From positions 17,048,757 to 17,112,756 of the forward strand of contig OX392543.1 of NCBI GenBank assembly GCA_947623455.1: DNA of 64,000 nt, in the 5' to 3' direction. The position numbers were made by a program, and so were the translations under genes. This document shows, in pieces, positions 13,701-28,700 of the stretch; the stretch's first letter is position 1, and every line of letters begins with the position of its first letter. Source of the stretch: Mimachlamys varia (taxonomy: Eukaryota; Mollusca; Bivalvia; Pectinida; Pectinidae). The notes under the pieces were generated by a model. That model made no database searches, was not told the origin of the DNA, and saw only the letters and a program-made list of their open reading frames with translations.

Positions 13701-16700
13701 CAGAAAGACTGAGAAAGTGACATCAGTTCTACCACATCCAACAGATAACTTGTAAAACAAAACACATTTATCAACTAATCATATTATAGGTATCATATCT
13801 ATATATAAATATTTGATTGATATTTACACCTTTTTGTCAATTGATTAACTCTGCCAGATAATTTGGTAAAATCAGATATTTTATTTGTAAGACAAAGACC
13901 ATCCATTGTCAGACATTGACAGCAACATCTTAATGTTGCAAATATAGCTTATTATTTTTTACAATCTATCTAAATTGAAATTCTTTGAACTCATTCACCC
14001 CTGAAGACACATTTCAACTCTTCCAATTCAAAGGATGGAATAGTCCAATGTAAAATTTCAGGGATGAAAAAGTTAATTACAGCAACCAAATTGCAGTACA
14101 GTACTATTTGACTTTTATTGAAAACAGATCTGCTTTCATAAACTAAATGAAAATGAGAAATAGAATATCAAACTTGAATATTATAAGAGTATTCATGCAT
14201 ACCATAGGAAGGCGTGCCGAAGGAGTCCTCACCCGCGTCACCTCTCGCTGTGGGAAATATAGAGTCATGCTATATATCGAACCTTACTACAATAGAACCT
14301 GGCTAATCTGACACCCTGACCTGACTCAAAGTCATCTCTAACTGTCCGACTATAGTCATGCTACTATATACCTTGTAGTGTAAATATTTTAACAGTAATC
14401 TGATTTTAGTAATTTTCATGCTGAAAGCTAAATTATAATAGTACTAGCTACAGTTTCTTTATATTGCTTTCTGCAAGCAATGATTACATCCTCGATATCC
14501 AGGGGTTATATATGCTCACCTACACTCTCTACAGCCCTATAGTTACAGGTTTTTCATATTGCTTTTTGCAGCAGATATTATGAGTGCCACTGTGCGCGAA
14601 TTTATCATTGCACGTTTTATATTTGGTTATGCGGAAATAATTTGTGCCGAAATTAAGTATGTTTACAGTAGAATTTCTGTAACAGTAAAAACCTGGCGCA
14701 AATCTGGGCGTCTTTTGGTTTCTGATATTATTTTCAACTTCACACCAAATGAGCGGAAACGAAATAATGATGGAATTGACAACCAACGACAACACTATAT
14801 GCCCCGGCTATTTCATGGTGAGGGCATAAAATTAATAGTCATCGTGCCTATATTTATATAACTTAGCTCTATAACTTTGGTTTCTATATTAAAAAAATAC
14901 CAGTGAGAATAGTTTCAAAAAAATTTACATTGGTGATGCACCATTCATAGAATTTTACCATTAATTAAAAATTAAAAAACAAACGAGAAAATGTTACTCT
15001 AGTTCAGCATTTTTCCAACTGTGCCTCTTCTTTTAAAATGAGAATCAATACATATGCAAATTCATTTTTGCTGTCACTGGAAGCCAAGATTCTGGCTTGG
15101 AATACCAACAGAATCTAAGTTTTCTGTGCTGTGACACATACATTTTTTTATTTCAAAATCTTTTCGAAATATATTCAATAAGTGTCATTTGTTTAGCCAA
15201 ATGCAAGGTTCTTGTGATGCTGTTTCTAATACATAACTAAGGGCTATTCCATAATTAATTATGTTAGGGAGGTGGGAGGCACCTGTTCTAATATATCATG
15301 GGTGGAGAAATTAAAACCAGATCTGCCAATCCTTAATTATATCAATTATTTGATAGATGGTGGGGTATCTTAAAATGTGCCTCCATGCCCTCTCATATGG
15401 TTAATTCTGGAACAGCCCTAACTACATATTTATAATAAAATTACATTCATTAAAGATTTTTCATAAAATATAAAATAGATATAAAGATTGTTAGAAATAA
15501 GTCGCTATGGAGACAAGAGTTTCTGCTGAAGAAACAATATTTGTTGCTATGGAAACAAGTCTTGTTACTACAGAGAGAGCTGTGTTGCTATGGAGACAGA
15601 GATGCCTTGACAATGAAGTATGGTTACCTTTGACCTCCAGTTTACACTGGCACTCCGCGGTGCCCATCTCGTTGCGGGCCACACATCGGTACAAGCCGGA
15701 ATCTGAGGTAAGTGTGTCGAAGATCTCGAGATTGTGAGCACCATCCTCTAGGTAGGTCTCATAGTGGTCTGTAAACATGTAACATGTTAGAGTTATCTCC
15801 CTTGAATAAATCTAATAACAAAAATATGCAGCTTCAATTCACTGATTCATACTGAAGACAAAACAATTTTTTGTGGCAGTGTGCATTTTCACATTTTTGC
15901 AATTCAACATTAAATGTTAGAGTTATCTCCCTTGAACAAATCTACTAATAAAAATATGCAGCTTTAATGTACACGAAAATGTCAATACTTCATGAAAACT
16001 TTGTTGTGATTTTATAGTTAGAGAGTTGTCGTTACAAAACATGCAACCAAAATTATGGTCCTGCACTGAACATGAAACAGTCCACATACTGTTCAATAAT
16101 TTGTTCACTTAATAATAGCTCAAATGAACTTTTTTTCCAACAGATCATACCAGTAATAAAATTGAAGTCTGAAAAGTGTACCTGTGTTCTTTATCTTCTT
16201 GCCATCTTTGTACCAAGAAACTTCTGCAGCTGGATTAGCGTCAATGACAACAGACATGGTTGCTATGCTACCAGTGACAATAGTTCCATCTTCCATTTCC
16301 TCCACGAATCGTGGAGCACGTTTCGAACCTTGTTCGGGAATGTTGAGTCTGGGGCGTGTCCCAGCTCCACCCTCTGCACCGGGCATGCTCATAGTAGGAA
16401 TGGATGCCATGGGAACTTCATGATACGTTCCTTCAAAGTCACCTGACTGGAAATGTTCTGTAACGACCTTGGCCTCAGCACGTTTGAACTTGACCATGGT
16501 AACGTCGCCCTCGACGATGCAGTCGAGTTGGACGTTCATACCTTCCATGACGTCAATGGAGTTGGGAAGATGTTTGATAAAGAACGGCGCTGAAACAAAC
16601 ATACACAGCTAATGTCAGTAACTCATTCAAACCTAAAATTTTATAATGAACTAATCCAACCTTTGAATTGGAAGAGTTCAAATGTATCTTCAGAGGTGAA

Positions 16701-19700
16701 TGTGTTAACGATTAATTATTTACCAATAGGAAACAGCATGGGTATTTCTGATATACAATTCAACCAATCAAGCTTTGACAATTTATTTTAACTTCCCCGA
16801 AAATTCTGGAATTTGTTTCAGTCAAACTGGTTTCAGTGAATGTGTGCACTTCATTAAAAAATGTTTGTAAGGTAATGGGTTTATACTACATGATGCATTT
16901 AACAGTGAAAATATGAATTACAGTTCTTAGATAAATTGTCTCTTGGATTTTAAAACATTTTTTTTTTCAATTATTAAAATGTTGAAATTAATACCTTTCT
17001 TACAAAAATTATTTTACAAAAAATGGTGGAAATCGAATGTGGTCATGCATAGAAGTTCTTCAATAAACTTTCGACTTATTCATGAAAATTGAAAATACAT
17101 TAACAAAACATGCACCATTCTGAATGGTCATGTGTACTGACAAAAAGCAAGAATGCTGCCAACTACTATTACGATAAATAGTTCTATAGCTCTATATTTA
17201 GGTATATGAAATTGACATTTTAACAAATATATGTAGATAATATAAACTCTAAAATATAATTAAGACCAACCTAAAATTTACATTTGGCATAAAAGTCAGG
17301 ATAAGGAATCTATTTAAATACCAGGTACATTCTATCTATTTAAATTTAACGTTTTTACTCAAACACTATTATACATGCAAGTTTAATGGCATATTGTCAA
17401 GGTTTCGTAAAAAATTGATTATGAGCCCAGAAGTAAAATGGATAATGAAAGTCTATAGAATTCTGGATTTATTTTGGGAGCCACGAACATGAGGCTTGCT
17501 TAGGAAGGTATTTCATCCTTCCAGCCTCGTAAAGTTCACCGAATGATTTTATCTCTAGACTGTTCTGACATCTTACCAGTAACATGGCAGCATTTTTATG
17601 GCTTCATTACAGTTTTATAATTACGCTGTATTGCATCCTGTTGTATATAATTTCAAATAACGATCAATATTTCTTCAGCAATTTTCTTTCATCCAGATCA
17701 GTAAAATTTTTAATTTAACATCAAATTCTATCGAATTGTAAATGGAAAATTTTACTGAAAAAAATTTCATGTTGAAATATTTTCACATTAACTCTGTGCA
17801 ATTCACGTATGGATTTCATTAAAAATAAAACTCATTTCAGTCTAATTATTTTTATTGAGACCTGTTATCGATAGAAACACTACATATACAAACTGAAAAT
17901 GAATTCTAAAACTTTCAATTTATTATAAAAATATACTATACATGCTATTAATTTTCTGCTATTTCCGCCATTTTTCTGGCTTATTTTCTTTTATCTTGAA
18001 ATATTTGTTGGAAGCACCAGGCCAAACATATCTAACTAATTAAGGCATCACAATCACGTTTTTGTGATGCTAGATTCCACATGCCTTGGGAGAAAATCTT
18101 CGGCATGCAGGTGTGAGGTTAAATATCTCAATGTGAATACATAAACCAAAGTGGGTTCAGCATTCCATCAGCAATCTAGATTTGTATCACCCATATTTAC
18201 CATAATAGACTGATCTAAATCAATGAACAGCACAGTCCATTCCATTTAAAAAGGGTAGACATATCTCAAATCTTCATCTTATTGAACAAAATCCATTTCC
18301 TTAAAGCATTATCAGCTTAATGTGAAATTAGTAAAAACATTCACATTCAAATATATTTAAAAAATTCTTTAAACTCTTCACTTAAAATGTAGGTTGATAC
18401 ACCTCAATGATTTTGAACAGGGAAAGAAATTTTACATGAAATATGGTCTAAAATTATTTCTAAAAAACCTGACACATCAAAATTAAAAGTTTTTGAAATA
18501 TTGCCAATAAAGTTAACAATGCTTGGTGCAGAAGGAGAGAAACTTCTATTTGATGGTAATTTAGACAGTCTTAGACCTAAACATGCATGTTACATCATTT
18601 TAATACATTTCACAGCTGATTTTCATGTGCCGAAATTCTTGTACAGCACCTGATACCGCGAGATAAGGGAACAGAACTATATTGTACACCACAAGACTTC
18701 TCAAACATTCTATAGCAAAAATGTTTCAAACATGCAGGGGAACCAAGTTGAAGGTCACTGTTCTTTCAGCTTATAATTCAAAATTACTTCAAGAATATTC
18801 AGTAAACATGATATTTCACTATGTGTATCTTTCTGCTATGGAAAACATGAGCTGTGAAATCTAATGGTTCACATACAAACAACGAAATATTCTATTAGAT
18901 CTACCATATATATATCAAATGTCTTTTTGTTGTTGACTGTGGTAAACCATATCTTATATACAGTATTTACATGCCCTAGCTACCTGGTTATTATTTTTAG
19001 CAATCATTTTTCAAATCTACAATAATTGCATTTGTATAGATGAAGAGGATAAGTGAAATCTGCCATCCTACTATCAAATATACATGTACTGGAAAGTGCT
19101 AACATTAAGAACAACTTTATTATGTAACCTTTATATCATCAGGTAAAGGAAAAGGGGAGGGGGTGGTGGAGACGGAAGTAGAATTGTTTTCATTCTAGGT
19201 TAATCCAAAAAGGGGTGGGTGGAGGGGAAATTGTTTTGATTACATACAATTTACGCATCTGGTCCGCAAGTGCGTAAAATTTGTGAAAATCTGCATAAAA
19301 TATAATCTTACCCAGTTTTTACACAAATGTTGAAAAATAATTGCGTAAACGTGTGTAAATTTGCATATCCGTGTGTAGAATTTGCGTAGTTTGAACTTCG
19401 TCATTTTTAAATGCGTAAAAAGTGTAGAATAAAAGGACTTATTTTGTGTAGGTTAAGCCATACATTAACCACAGCTTGTATAATACACCAGTGGTTAGTA
19501 TACATGTACTGCACTAATAACATAACTGGCTCAGCATGCATATAACTTAGTACATGGCATACAACTTAGTACATGGCATACAATTAGTACACGAAGCATA
19601 GAGTTTTGTATTATAAAGTTATATTATATTATGTATCTGTAATATCTAGTAACCATGGTAACCTTTATAATCTAGGCTAAGTGTGATAGTAAATACTATA

Positions 19701-22700
19701 TCCCTCTAGCTACATAGTTAATGTGTTGGTTACAATATAAATATTGTGTTATAACGAGTCTATTAAATCAAGGTAGCTACATGTTAAATTGTCAAGACAT
19801 GTGATTTGATTTGAATATTAATAAATATACCATAGCCTTGTTGTAATTCATCTGTAAATGGGAAACACAGCAATCTTTATCTCTCAAATATCAGGTAAGG
19901 GAATGATATTTCATGTCCTTGAATTAGTCTGTTATAGTCAATTGGAATTACTTGGAGACAGGTTAAAGATTTAGAAATTATTTTTGAAAAATCCACAATG
20001 AATAGAATTTTACTGGGTTATTTGGGAAGCTGCAAACTTGTTTCGTAAATTATGATTAAGAAAATTGGTTTTATCAAATGCAAAATTAAATGTTTTAATC
20101 ATATATTGTAGCACATCCTTATTCATAACCATTACGAAATTATTTTTTCATTAACAAATACAGTTAATTTAATTAAATTTTGGATGATATGTATGCAAGA
20201 TTGTTGTCCAAATATTATCCACTGAATTATTATATTAGCCAAAGTCTCATAAGCAATTTAAAGCTTTGGTTTGCACAAAACTTTCAATAATGACAACAAA
20301 GAGTGCCAAGACAGGGGAGATCACTCCACACAAAATGGCAGGAATTCAATTCAATCAACACAGTATAGTAGCACTCCATCACAGAACAGCATTTAGATTG
20401 TGTATATGTTGTCAACTCACCTGCGGCTCTCTGGGCGGCTTCTGTAGTTACCTCCCTGGAAACAGAAAAATAAAATAAAAGTAAATAATTTGTAAGTTAA
20501 AAGTTTTAATCGGTGATGAAGAAAAGAAAGTTATTTGTGGACTGCATAACCATCTCTGAAGAAGGGCAAGGCTGCTAACATCTTACATGAAAACAAAAAT
20601 TGATATACTTTTATATATCTCACATTTAGAAACCATTTATTTCTACGTAATTCAAATTTTGCCTATTCTTTATCAAAATATCCCATTTTAGATAATTACC
20701 AGGAAGACATTATATAAAAGTTTAAACATCATATGGTTAATGCTATAAAAAGCTACATAATATGATTAACACACTTAAATATTTTCTGGGGGGAGGTGGG
20801 GAGTAGTATTAAGTCCTAATATTACAGTCAGAAGTTCAAATAACTAAAGAAATCATAAATAACATTCGGAGGAACGGAAAAACTGTTTACCTTTCTTTTT
20901 CAGAGCGTCTTTTGTTCACACGGACAATACATCTCGTTTCTGCTTCACCAAGGTCATTGGTTGCCTTGGCAATGAACTCTCCAGCGTCAATGACTGTGAC
21001 GTCATTGACTTCGAGAATGTGCATGGTCTGTTCGACCTTAACCCGATGTCTGTAGTCATAGGTCAGATTTCTGGTGGCCTTGTACCAGGTCACTGGAAGG
21101 TCAAGTATAAACAAAGGTCAAGGTTAAAGGTCACATATCATTATTTTTTATATATAGAAAGAAAATTTATATCAGTTTTAAATGTTAGTAACTAAATTTT
21201 TCCAGTTGATATAAAATGGAATTTTACCTATTAAGAAACAGCACAAAAATAGTGTTTTTTGTAAACTTTTTGTTGCATAAAAATGAGATTTTTGAAAATG
21301 AGAAAAAATATTATGCAAGGTTATTTCTGAATCCACTTAACCTTTTCACCCCTATGTAATGCAAGTAAATTCCTACATGTATTGATATGGGTGAGACCAT
21401 TATGATCTAACGCAAAACAACCACAACGTACAGTGTTTAGCAAGTACTGATTGAGGGTCAAGCATGATCAGCTTTGGCCAGGGGAAGAGGTCAAACTGAC
21501 CAGGGAAGAGAGACGATAATCACCTTTAGGTTTGGGGTATCCTTCCACTTCACACTCCAGTCGGAGTTTATCCCCTTCGTCCAGTTCCACCACCTTTGGC
21601 AGTGGCTCGACAAATCTGGGGGCGCGACCTCCTGGTATCTCCATACGTGCACGCTCGTAGCGCTGTTCCAACTTCTTGGCAGCTTCAGTCTCTGGGGAGC
21701 CAGGTGGTGATCTTGATTTGGACTTGGCTGAAATACAAAAATATTTCCATAAAAAATTATACTTAATTTTTATTTAGTTAGGTTTGATAATAAAACATAT
21801 CCTTTGAAAATATTCCAGCAAAGGGTATTACAGTATATCAAAGTTGCCTTCTAATGACTTAATTTTCAAAGAATGATGAGATTTGTCTCAATGTAATCAC
21901 AAATATTTAATCAACAAATGACATCTTTTCTTTTCCACCATATCAAAGTTTTTTCATCAGAGTGACCTCCTCTTACCTAGAACTCGGAGGTAGGCGGAGC
22001 ACTTGGTACGTCCAGCGGAGCTCTGAGCTACACAGCTGTATAGTCCGGAGTCGCTGACCCGTGCCGATCTGATGATCAGCTCCGCCGCCCCATCACTGTC
22101 CGCACCCATAAAGATACGGTGCGAGTCGGAAATATCCACCATGTCCTTTTGCCTACAAGACATGAAATAATGAATAATTAAAAATGGTGGAACATTACAC
22201 AAATCATAAAAACTAATATACACTGCACTTTATATTGAAATATTAAATACAATCAAATCGGCCCTTGAAGTTATTAAGAGATCACCTGTGCTAACTCATT
22301 TATCCCTGAAGACATATTTGAACTCTCCCAATTCAAAGGATGGAATAGTTCATTATGAAATTGCAGGGGTGACTGAGCTAATGTTCATTATTAGCAAATT
22401 TTGGTGATTGGTCATTTGGAATATTTTGAGAATATAAGGGGTTTTTTTTAAATCTGGGGGGGGGGGGGGGGGAGAACTCCTCCGGATTTTTCATCAGAAT
22501 TACTTGGGGAATATTACTTTTTCAAAGATGGTAATAAACGGGAAGGAATAATTAGAATTTTAAAATATTGTATCATGTGCTAATATAGTATCTATATTGT
22601 GAATTATATCAAAACAAACATTTAATTGGCAATTTTAACGAGGTAAACGGGTTCCAAAAAATTGATCTATTTTTTTAAACAGGCAGAGCCAACTCCCTTA

Positions 22701-25700
22701 CAGGACTTACCACTTGAAGCCTGGCATTGGTTTGCCGATGGCCATACAGGAGAAACTGGCCTCGTCTCCGGCCGTCACAGTCAAGTCGCGGATGGGGGTC
22801 GTGAAGCTCGGCCGGACATAATCCGGACTCTTTGGAGCTTCCTCCTCTACATCTGAATAATTATAAACATTGATACAATGTAATCTGAATTTCTGAAACC
22901 ATTATTATGGGCTATATATATCATTGCTTTAAAAGATCCTGATATCAAACATCATACGTTTGATTTCTTCATAAGAACCTTGACAATGGAGCTACAATCA
23001 ATTCAATTTTAATCTAAATTAAAGATTAAGTGCAACCTAATGTTGATAAACAGTGCTTATCAAAATATCCAAAACATGAAACAAGAAAGTATCAACATTA
23101 AGGCATAAATCATACTACATCAGATTATATGACCAAAGGGAGGTCACTCCTACTTACCCAGGACCTGGAGCCGCGCCTGACACGAGACCTCTCCCTCGCT
23201 GTTGACCGCCTTGCATCTGTACTGCCCAGCGTCGCTGTGTTTGACCGAGTAAAACTCCAGAGAGACCAACCCGTGATTGTTCTAAAACAAAACATACCAT
23301 TGACAATCTTGCATCATAGTATTGTATTTTAAATATAAACTTCATTTATTTCACAACATTTATGAAACAATTTATACAACTTATATTAATCACTCTTATT
23401 GGCCCGGATCTAAGCGTGTGAGGGATTTTACTGAGTGAGGAAACTGGAGTAGCCGGAGAAAACCCACATGGTGGGGTAGGTGACCCCAAACCTTTTCACA
23501 ACCGGTCGGGGAATCAAACCCCGGCCGCCTTGGACAAATGAGTCGAATATGAAAATTTTAAAGCCCCTATATCATTCATAAATACTTTTTTAAATACAAC
23601 AGAAGAGCCATTTCATTTCACCGTTTTACAAGAATGGAGAGTGGAAGTTTGAGAAGAGAAAAATAAGTATGCAAAAGTTAGTGTTAAAAGACATTGCCTC
23701 ACCGTTGGCCTGAAATGACTCGAAATTGTCGATGGACCTTTAAACAACAGAAAACAAAACATCAACTTACCGTAATCATGTAGTGGTCGTCCCCGGTAAC
23801 ATCAACATCGTTATGATACATTATGACCCGAGGGGCAGGGATTCCGGTAATGGAACACAACATTTTTACATGTGTGCCCACTGTGGCCGATTTGTCCTTC
23901 AGGGTCGCAGTAAAGTTTGGCTCAGTCTCGATCTTAAAGTGAACAGTTCTTTCTACGAGTCGTGCTTCGTCTGGTACGTAATGTTCAAAGAGGAACTCCG
24001 ATTCTTCACCCTCTGCTTCTGCAATGAAAGAAATAACTCAAAACATTATGTTTATTTCAAATTTTAAATCATTATGAGTATGAATGCTAAGTGTGTGGTT
24101 ACAATTTTCTATGTTTCAAGGAGAGTATCTTTCAAAAGTGTCTTTGTAATAAAAGGCTTGAGACAAATTAAATCATAAACTTGTTTAATAAATTCCACAT
24201 TACATTGACACAAGTGTAAGATTCTATTTATCACATGTACAAATTATTTTCATGAGAAAATACACCAAAACTCTCAAATTCATTCTCTATAAGAAAGGCA
24301 AATTTCTGCCTCGACAGTACATTTTTCACTACAGAGACAATCATATGAAGATATAAAGACATCATTTGTTTATGTCACAAGAGTGTGTTATGCCATATTT
24401 ATAACATGGACATATGACATGACTTAACGGGTCAGTTATGTGATAAAAGCTAATCATTATACAGTAGACACCTCTAACAACAGGGGGTTGAGGGGTTGTA
24501 GCTAACAATTTGACCTCTCTAGACTTACTCTGTACTCGGAGCTGTGCTTCAGTTGTAGCGGAACTGACAGTATTCACTGCCCGGCACATGTATTTTCCGG
24601 TGTCCTCTGGGAAAGCTTCGTGGATTGTTAAGATACAGGTGCTGCCCTCTTTACTGATGGCATAATGGCGACCTGACCTGATAAGTTTACGATCTTTGTA
24701 CCTAGAAAAAACATAAGCAGAAATTGTTAGTTCTAGTTCAATCAAGGAAGATAACACAAAAATATATTTATGTAAAATAGGAATTGCATAGATTCAAGTC
24801 ATTGCTTTTATTTTCCATGAAATCTCAAATTATGCAACATTTTAATTTACAACATCATGTCTTTCTCTGCGACATTATAATGAACTGATGCATGAATTCC
24901 ATTTTGATTTTGACAAATGACAACCTTCTAATCTTTAGCCTTCGTCCTTGACCTCCGTACTCACCATTCTATTTCTGGATTTGGTTGACCTTTGACCTTG
25001 CACTCGAGGTGAACAGAGCTGCCCTCTACAATAGTTGTGTCTTGTAGCTTTCTGATGAACACGGGTGGTTCACCACCTTCGGGCATCTCATCTGAAATTC
25101 AACGATAAATATTTTGATTTTGGAAACTCTGCTAATAGTCTAAAGCCATTTGTTTAAAAAGAACTCAATGTGCAAAAATATCAGTTAATTCAATCATCCC
25201 TGAAATTTCATAATAAGCTAGTCCCACCTTTGCATTGGCAGAGTTCAAATGGGTCTTCAGGGGTGAATGAGTTACACAAAAGTTATTTAAGTTGCCTACC
25301 TATGACCTTTAGGTCACATGAGCACCAACTGTGTCCGTATTTGTTGACCGCTTCACAGCGCCACTGCCCAGCGTCCAGTGTCTCCACGCCATGAATGATG
25401 AGACGGTACACGCCCTTACTGTGGACGAACTCGAACGCCTCCGACTCATGAACTTCCTCGTTGTTATGGAACCAGGTGACCTCTGGCTCTGGTCGGCACG
25501 TCACTATGGTAACAATAAGTCACAGTGTTAGAATTTTTAATATTTTGTAAAAGATTCAAGACAAAAATGTATTTGTTTACTGTTATGCTTATCAGCCAAA
25601 CCTACTAAAACACTGATGGGTAATGTGTTCATTTAATGAGTCATAGATGTGTCAAAGTGTATGAGCCCCCTCATCTCAATTCAGAAACCCCAAAAATCCC

Positions 25701-28700
25701 TGAATTTCTAAATGAACTATTCCAACCTTAGTTTTGGAGGAGTTCAAATGCATTTCAGAGGTAAAAGGGGTTAAAAATGTGCCTAACTTAATTTCCTCAG
25801 TGTTGTTATATTCCTTGTTGTGTAGTAAACAACCAAAAACAAAATCACCAAATTTACTCACCTGTGACGGTGAACTCGCAGTTCTCGCCGACGTGCTTCA
25901 CCTGGTCGATGAGTGGAAGAGTGAAGGACGGTGGGATGTTGGAGTCGAGTAAACTCAAATCATAGTCATGCTTGGGGTACCTGGAGAAACCATAGCACAT
26001 GTTATATACTATAGTTTACTTACACACATGAACAGTCTATTCCACTCAGAGCATCATTAGCAAATTTTCTGCATACCATACAAAGTCCAGCTATCTTTTA
26101 GAAGTACAGTTGTATCACAGGTTAAAGAACCATGATAGATTTATCTATCAGACACTAGTAGGCTCTATCATTTATTTAACATTCATATAGATTTAAACAA
26201 ATATTTATCTTAGTTATACTCTGGAGCTTGATTCACATTACTGAACAAATTTAGTAAGACAGACTGAAAAACAATGAACAGCTACATTAATGTAGGTCAT
26301 ATGAAAGCTTGTCAAAAAGGGCTTAACCTCTTACTCAACCGAACTATTTCAAGCATATTTTCAATACTGACTCCAGCACTTATGTAGCTTTTTACACTCA
26401 ATAGCTCATTAACAACTGACGAAGTTAAATAATTGTCTAGTATTAACTGACTCAAGCTCGAACATATAACTCCAGGACTCAACACAATTATCAACCCTGG
26501 CAGCCATTTTTGATTACATATACTTAAGCACTTACTTGACCCTGAGCGACTCAAGTTCTTCTTTCCTCTTCTTGCGGTGAAGGATTTCCTCGACGGTTAG
26601 TTTGCCAGTCGTTGTGTCCTCACCAAGGTCATTGAACGCCTTACATCTGTACTTTCCAGCATCCTCTGGGTCAAGGTCACTGATGAAGAGGGATGCGTAG
26701 TAGTCACTGTAGGTCATGTGATATTTCTTTCCATCCTGAATTTCCTCTCCGTCCTTGAACCTATCAGGGCATGAAAGTTCAAAGGTCATGTCATTTATCA
26801 CATTTCCGGAATTTTGAAAATTATGTTGTATAAAATGTTCCTGTCCATTCAAATAGTTGTCAGGAGTAATTCCATCCTCATCTTCCACCTCCAAGGATTC
26901 AACATGGCAGCCAGTTGCCATAGTAACAAATCAAAACTTAAATCCTAATCACCAAGATGTTTGAATAGGCTGAGAATAGAACCTGTTGCCATGGCAATGC
27001 ATACAATAAGATCGGCACCACTCCTTCATGTAGCCAAGTTTGGTTGAATAGATTTTAATCTGGTTTCCAAGGCAATAAATTATTTATATATCCTATTACA
27101 ACACAGGAGGATTAGTAAATAAACTTTAATGAGGCAGAAATTCCTTAAACACAAGAAACACAAAGTGCTTGGAAGTAGTCCATATCGTTTCTTCACATCA
27201 ACCACAACTCTCACAATTAAACTTTTACAGGCGTACTCAGAACACTGGAATGCTGAATGTGTTTAAACCCTGAATATACAAGGCAACCATCTTGGAATGT
27301 GTAATGTTTAACATTCACTTCAAGTGTAAAATCACCAAAACTCCGACTCCTAACGAACTTTCACACAGAATATTTGTATTACCAAAGACAATTCGTTCCA
27401 TTCAGAAAACACAAAATGAATATTTACACCAAGGAATGCAAGATTAAACTATATTACATGTACCCACATTGGTACAATTTGAACAAGTTGTGAGGAATAG
27501 TTCATCTATTGGAATTCAGAAGCAGAAACTTATAACACTTGTCCTGAATCGAAGCCATACACACATGCAGGCTGGCATACCTGTATCAGGGATTGGTAAA
27601 ACACGGAAAAGTTACGGAGAAATTCCTAAGTACCACACGAACAGCACCATTCAAACCATCAATCAGACGAGAAGAAACTAGGGTCGTATTCCATCAAAAC
27701 CCACTTCAACATTACAAGAACACTTCATCCTCAAATTGCTAAAATCACTTTCATAGCATGAAATGAGTTCACTTTTTTGCAAGAGATGCTTTTTTCTCTG
27801 TAACTATTCCAACTCAGAAACATAGAGGTTTATTTTCCTGACAACTGATCCTGGTTCAAACAGCATATATTATTTTCCATTAATTCTTGATTTTTTTAAG
27901 ACACATGGAAACCTTTTCCTGGTGAAATCCGCCGGGATAAAAACAGAGCAGAATACTTCTGAAAACAAAACCTAGCCGCTTTGCCAAAATACCTGGCTTA
28001 ACTTCCACATAACCGTGTTATCTCTGATACATCTAATGCCAAGTGTAATGGCTCCCAATCTCAATAATCTTTGAAAGTTCCGAAAATATATTCTGTTTGT
28101 CATATCTTAAGTCGATCATGTTACATAATCATTTCCAAAACCAATGTAAGTCTGTATGATACCATCGTAAACGATAGATTACTAATTTTCTTTTCTCCTC
28201 CCTCCATAAAAGAGCCACTTTTTAAAATTGCGGATGTAAGAAAAATGACTGGAGAGATCTCTGCATCGGGAGATTGCAGGGGAATAAAAACTACAACAGA
28301 ATATTAAGGCGAGAAAGTGTTCTTAACAACTAACATGTGTCTAAAATGGGGTACAAAAAGGGGGAATTTGATTTATGTCTGAAGAAAATTGCCTTTCTTT
28401 GCCTGATGAGGGGTACCTAAGGGATTATCGTGTCTTGTAAAACCACGATCAGAAATCCAAGTAAGTGATATTATTGCTGAGTAATTATATCAAAGAAATT
28501 TTTTTTACGTATTTTATTGATTATATTTACTACCTGTTGGGGGCCCCATTGCGAATCTGCAACCAAACCATCTTCAATTGTTTATACACACATGTTGGTG
28601 CCAATCATAAACAAAGCCAGGTATTTATTTCAGACAGGTGGGGTACCTTGGGGGGTATTTCTTATGCAGAATCTACAGAAGATGTCTGGATACTGTGAAG

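Noticed and set aside
14550..14800. Open frames on both strands near 14.6 kb as a gene
   Set aside because: They overlap each other, lack domain features, and the segment contains GCGAATTT/TTACAGTA phrases typical of decayed DNA elements.
16900..20300. Hidden exons in the large intron before Ig 7/8
   Set aside because: No stretch with Ig/FN3 residues or paired splice sites in the right phase was found. Flanking phases already match through the 35-bp micro-exon.
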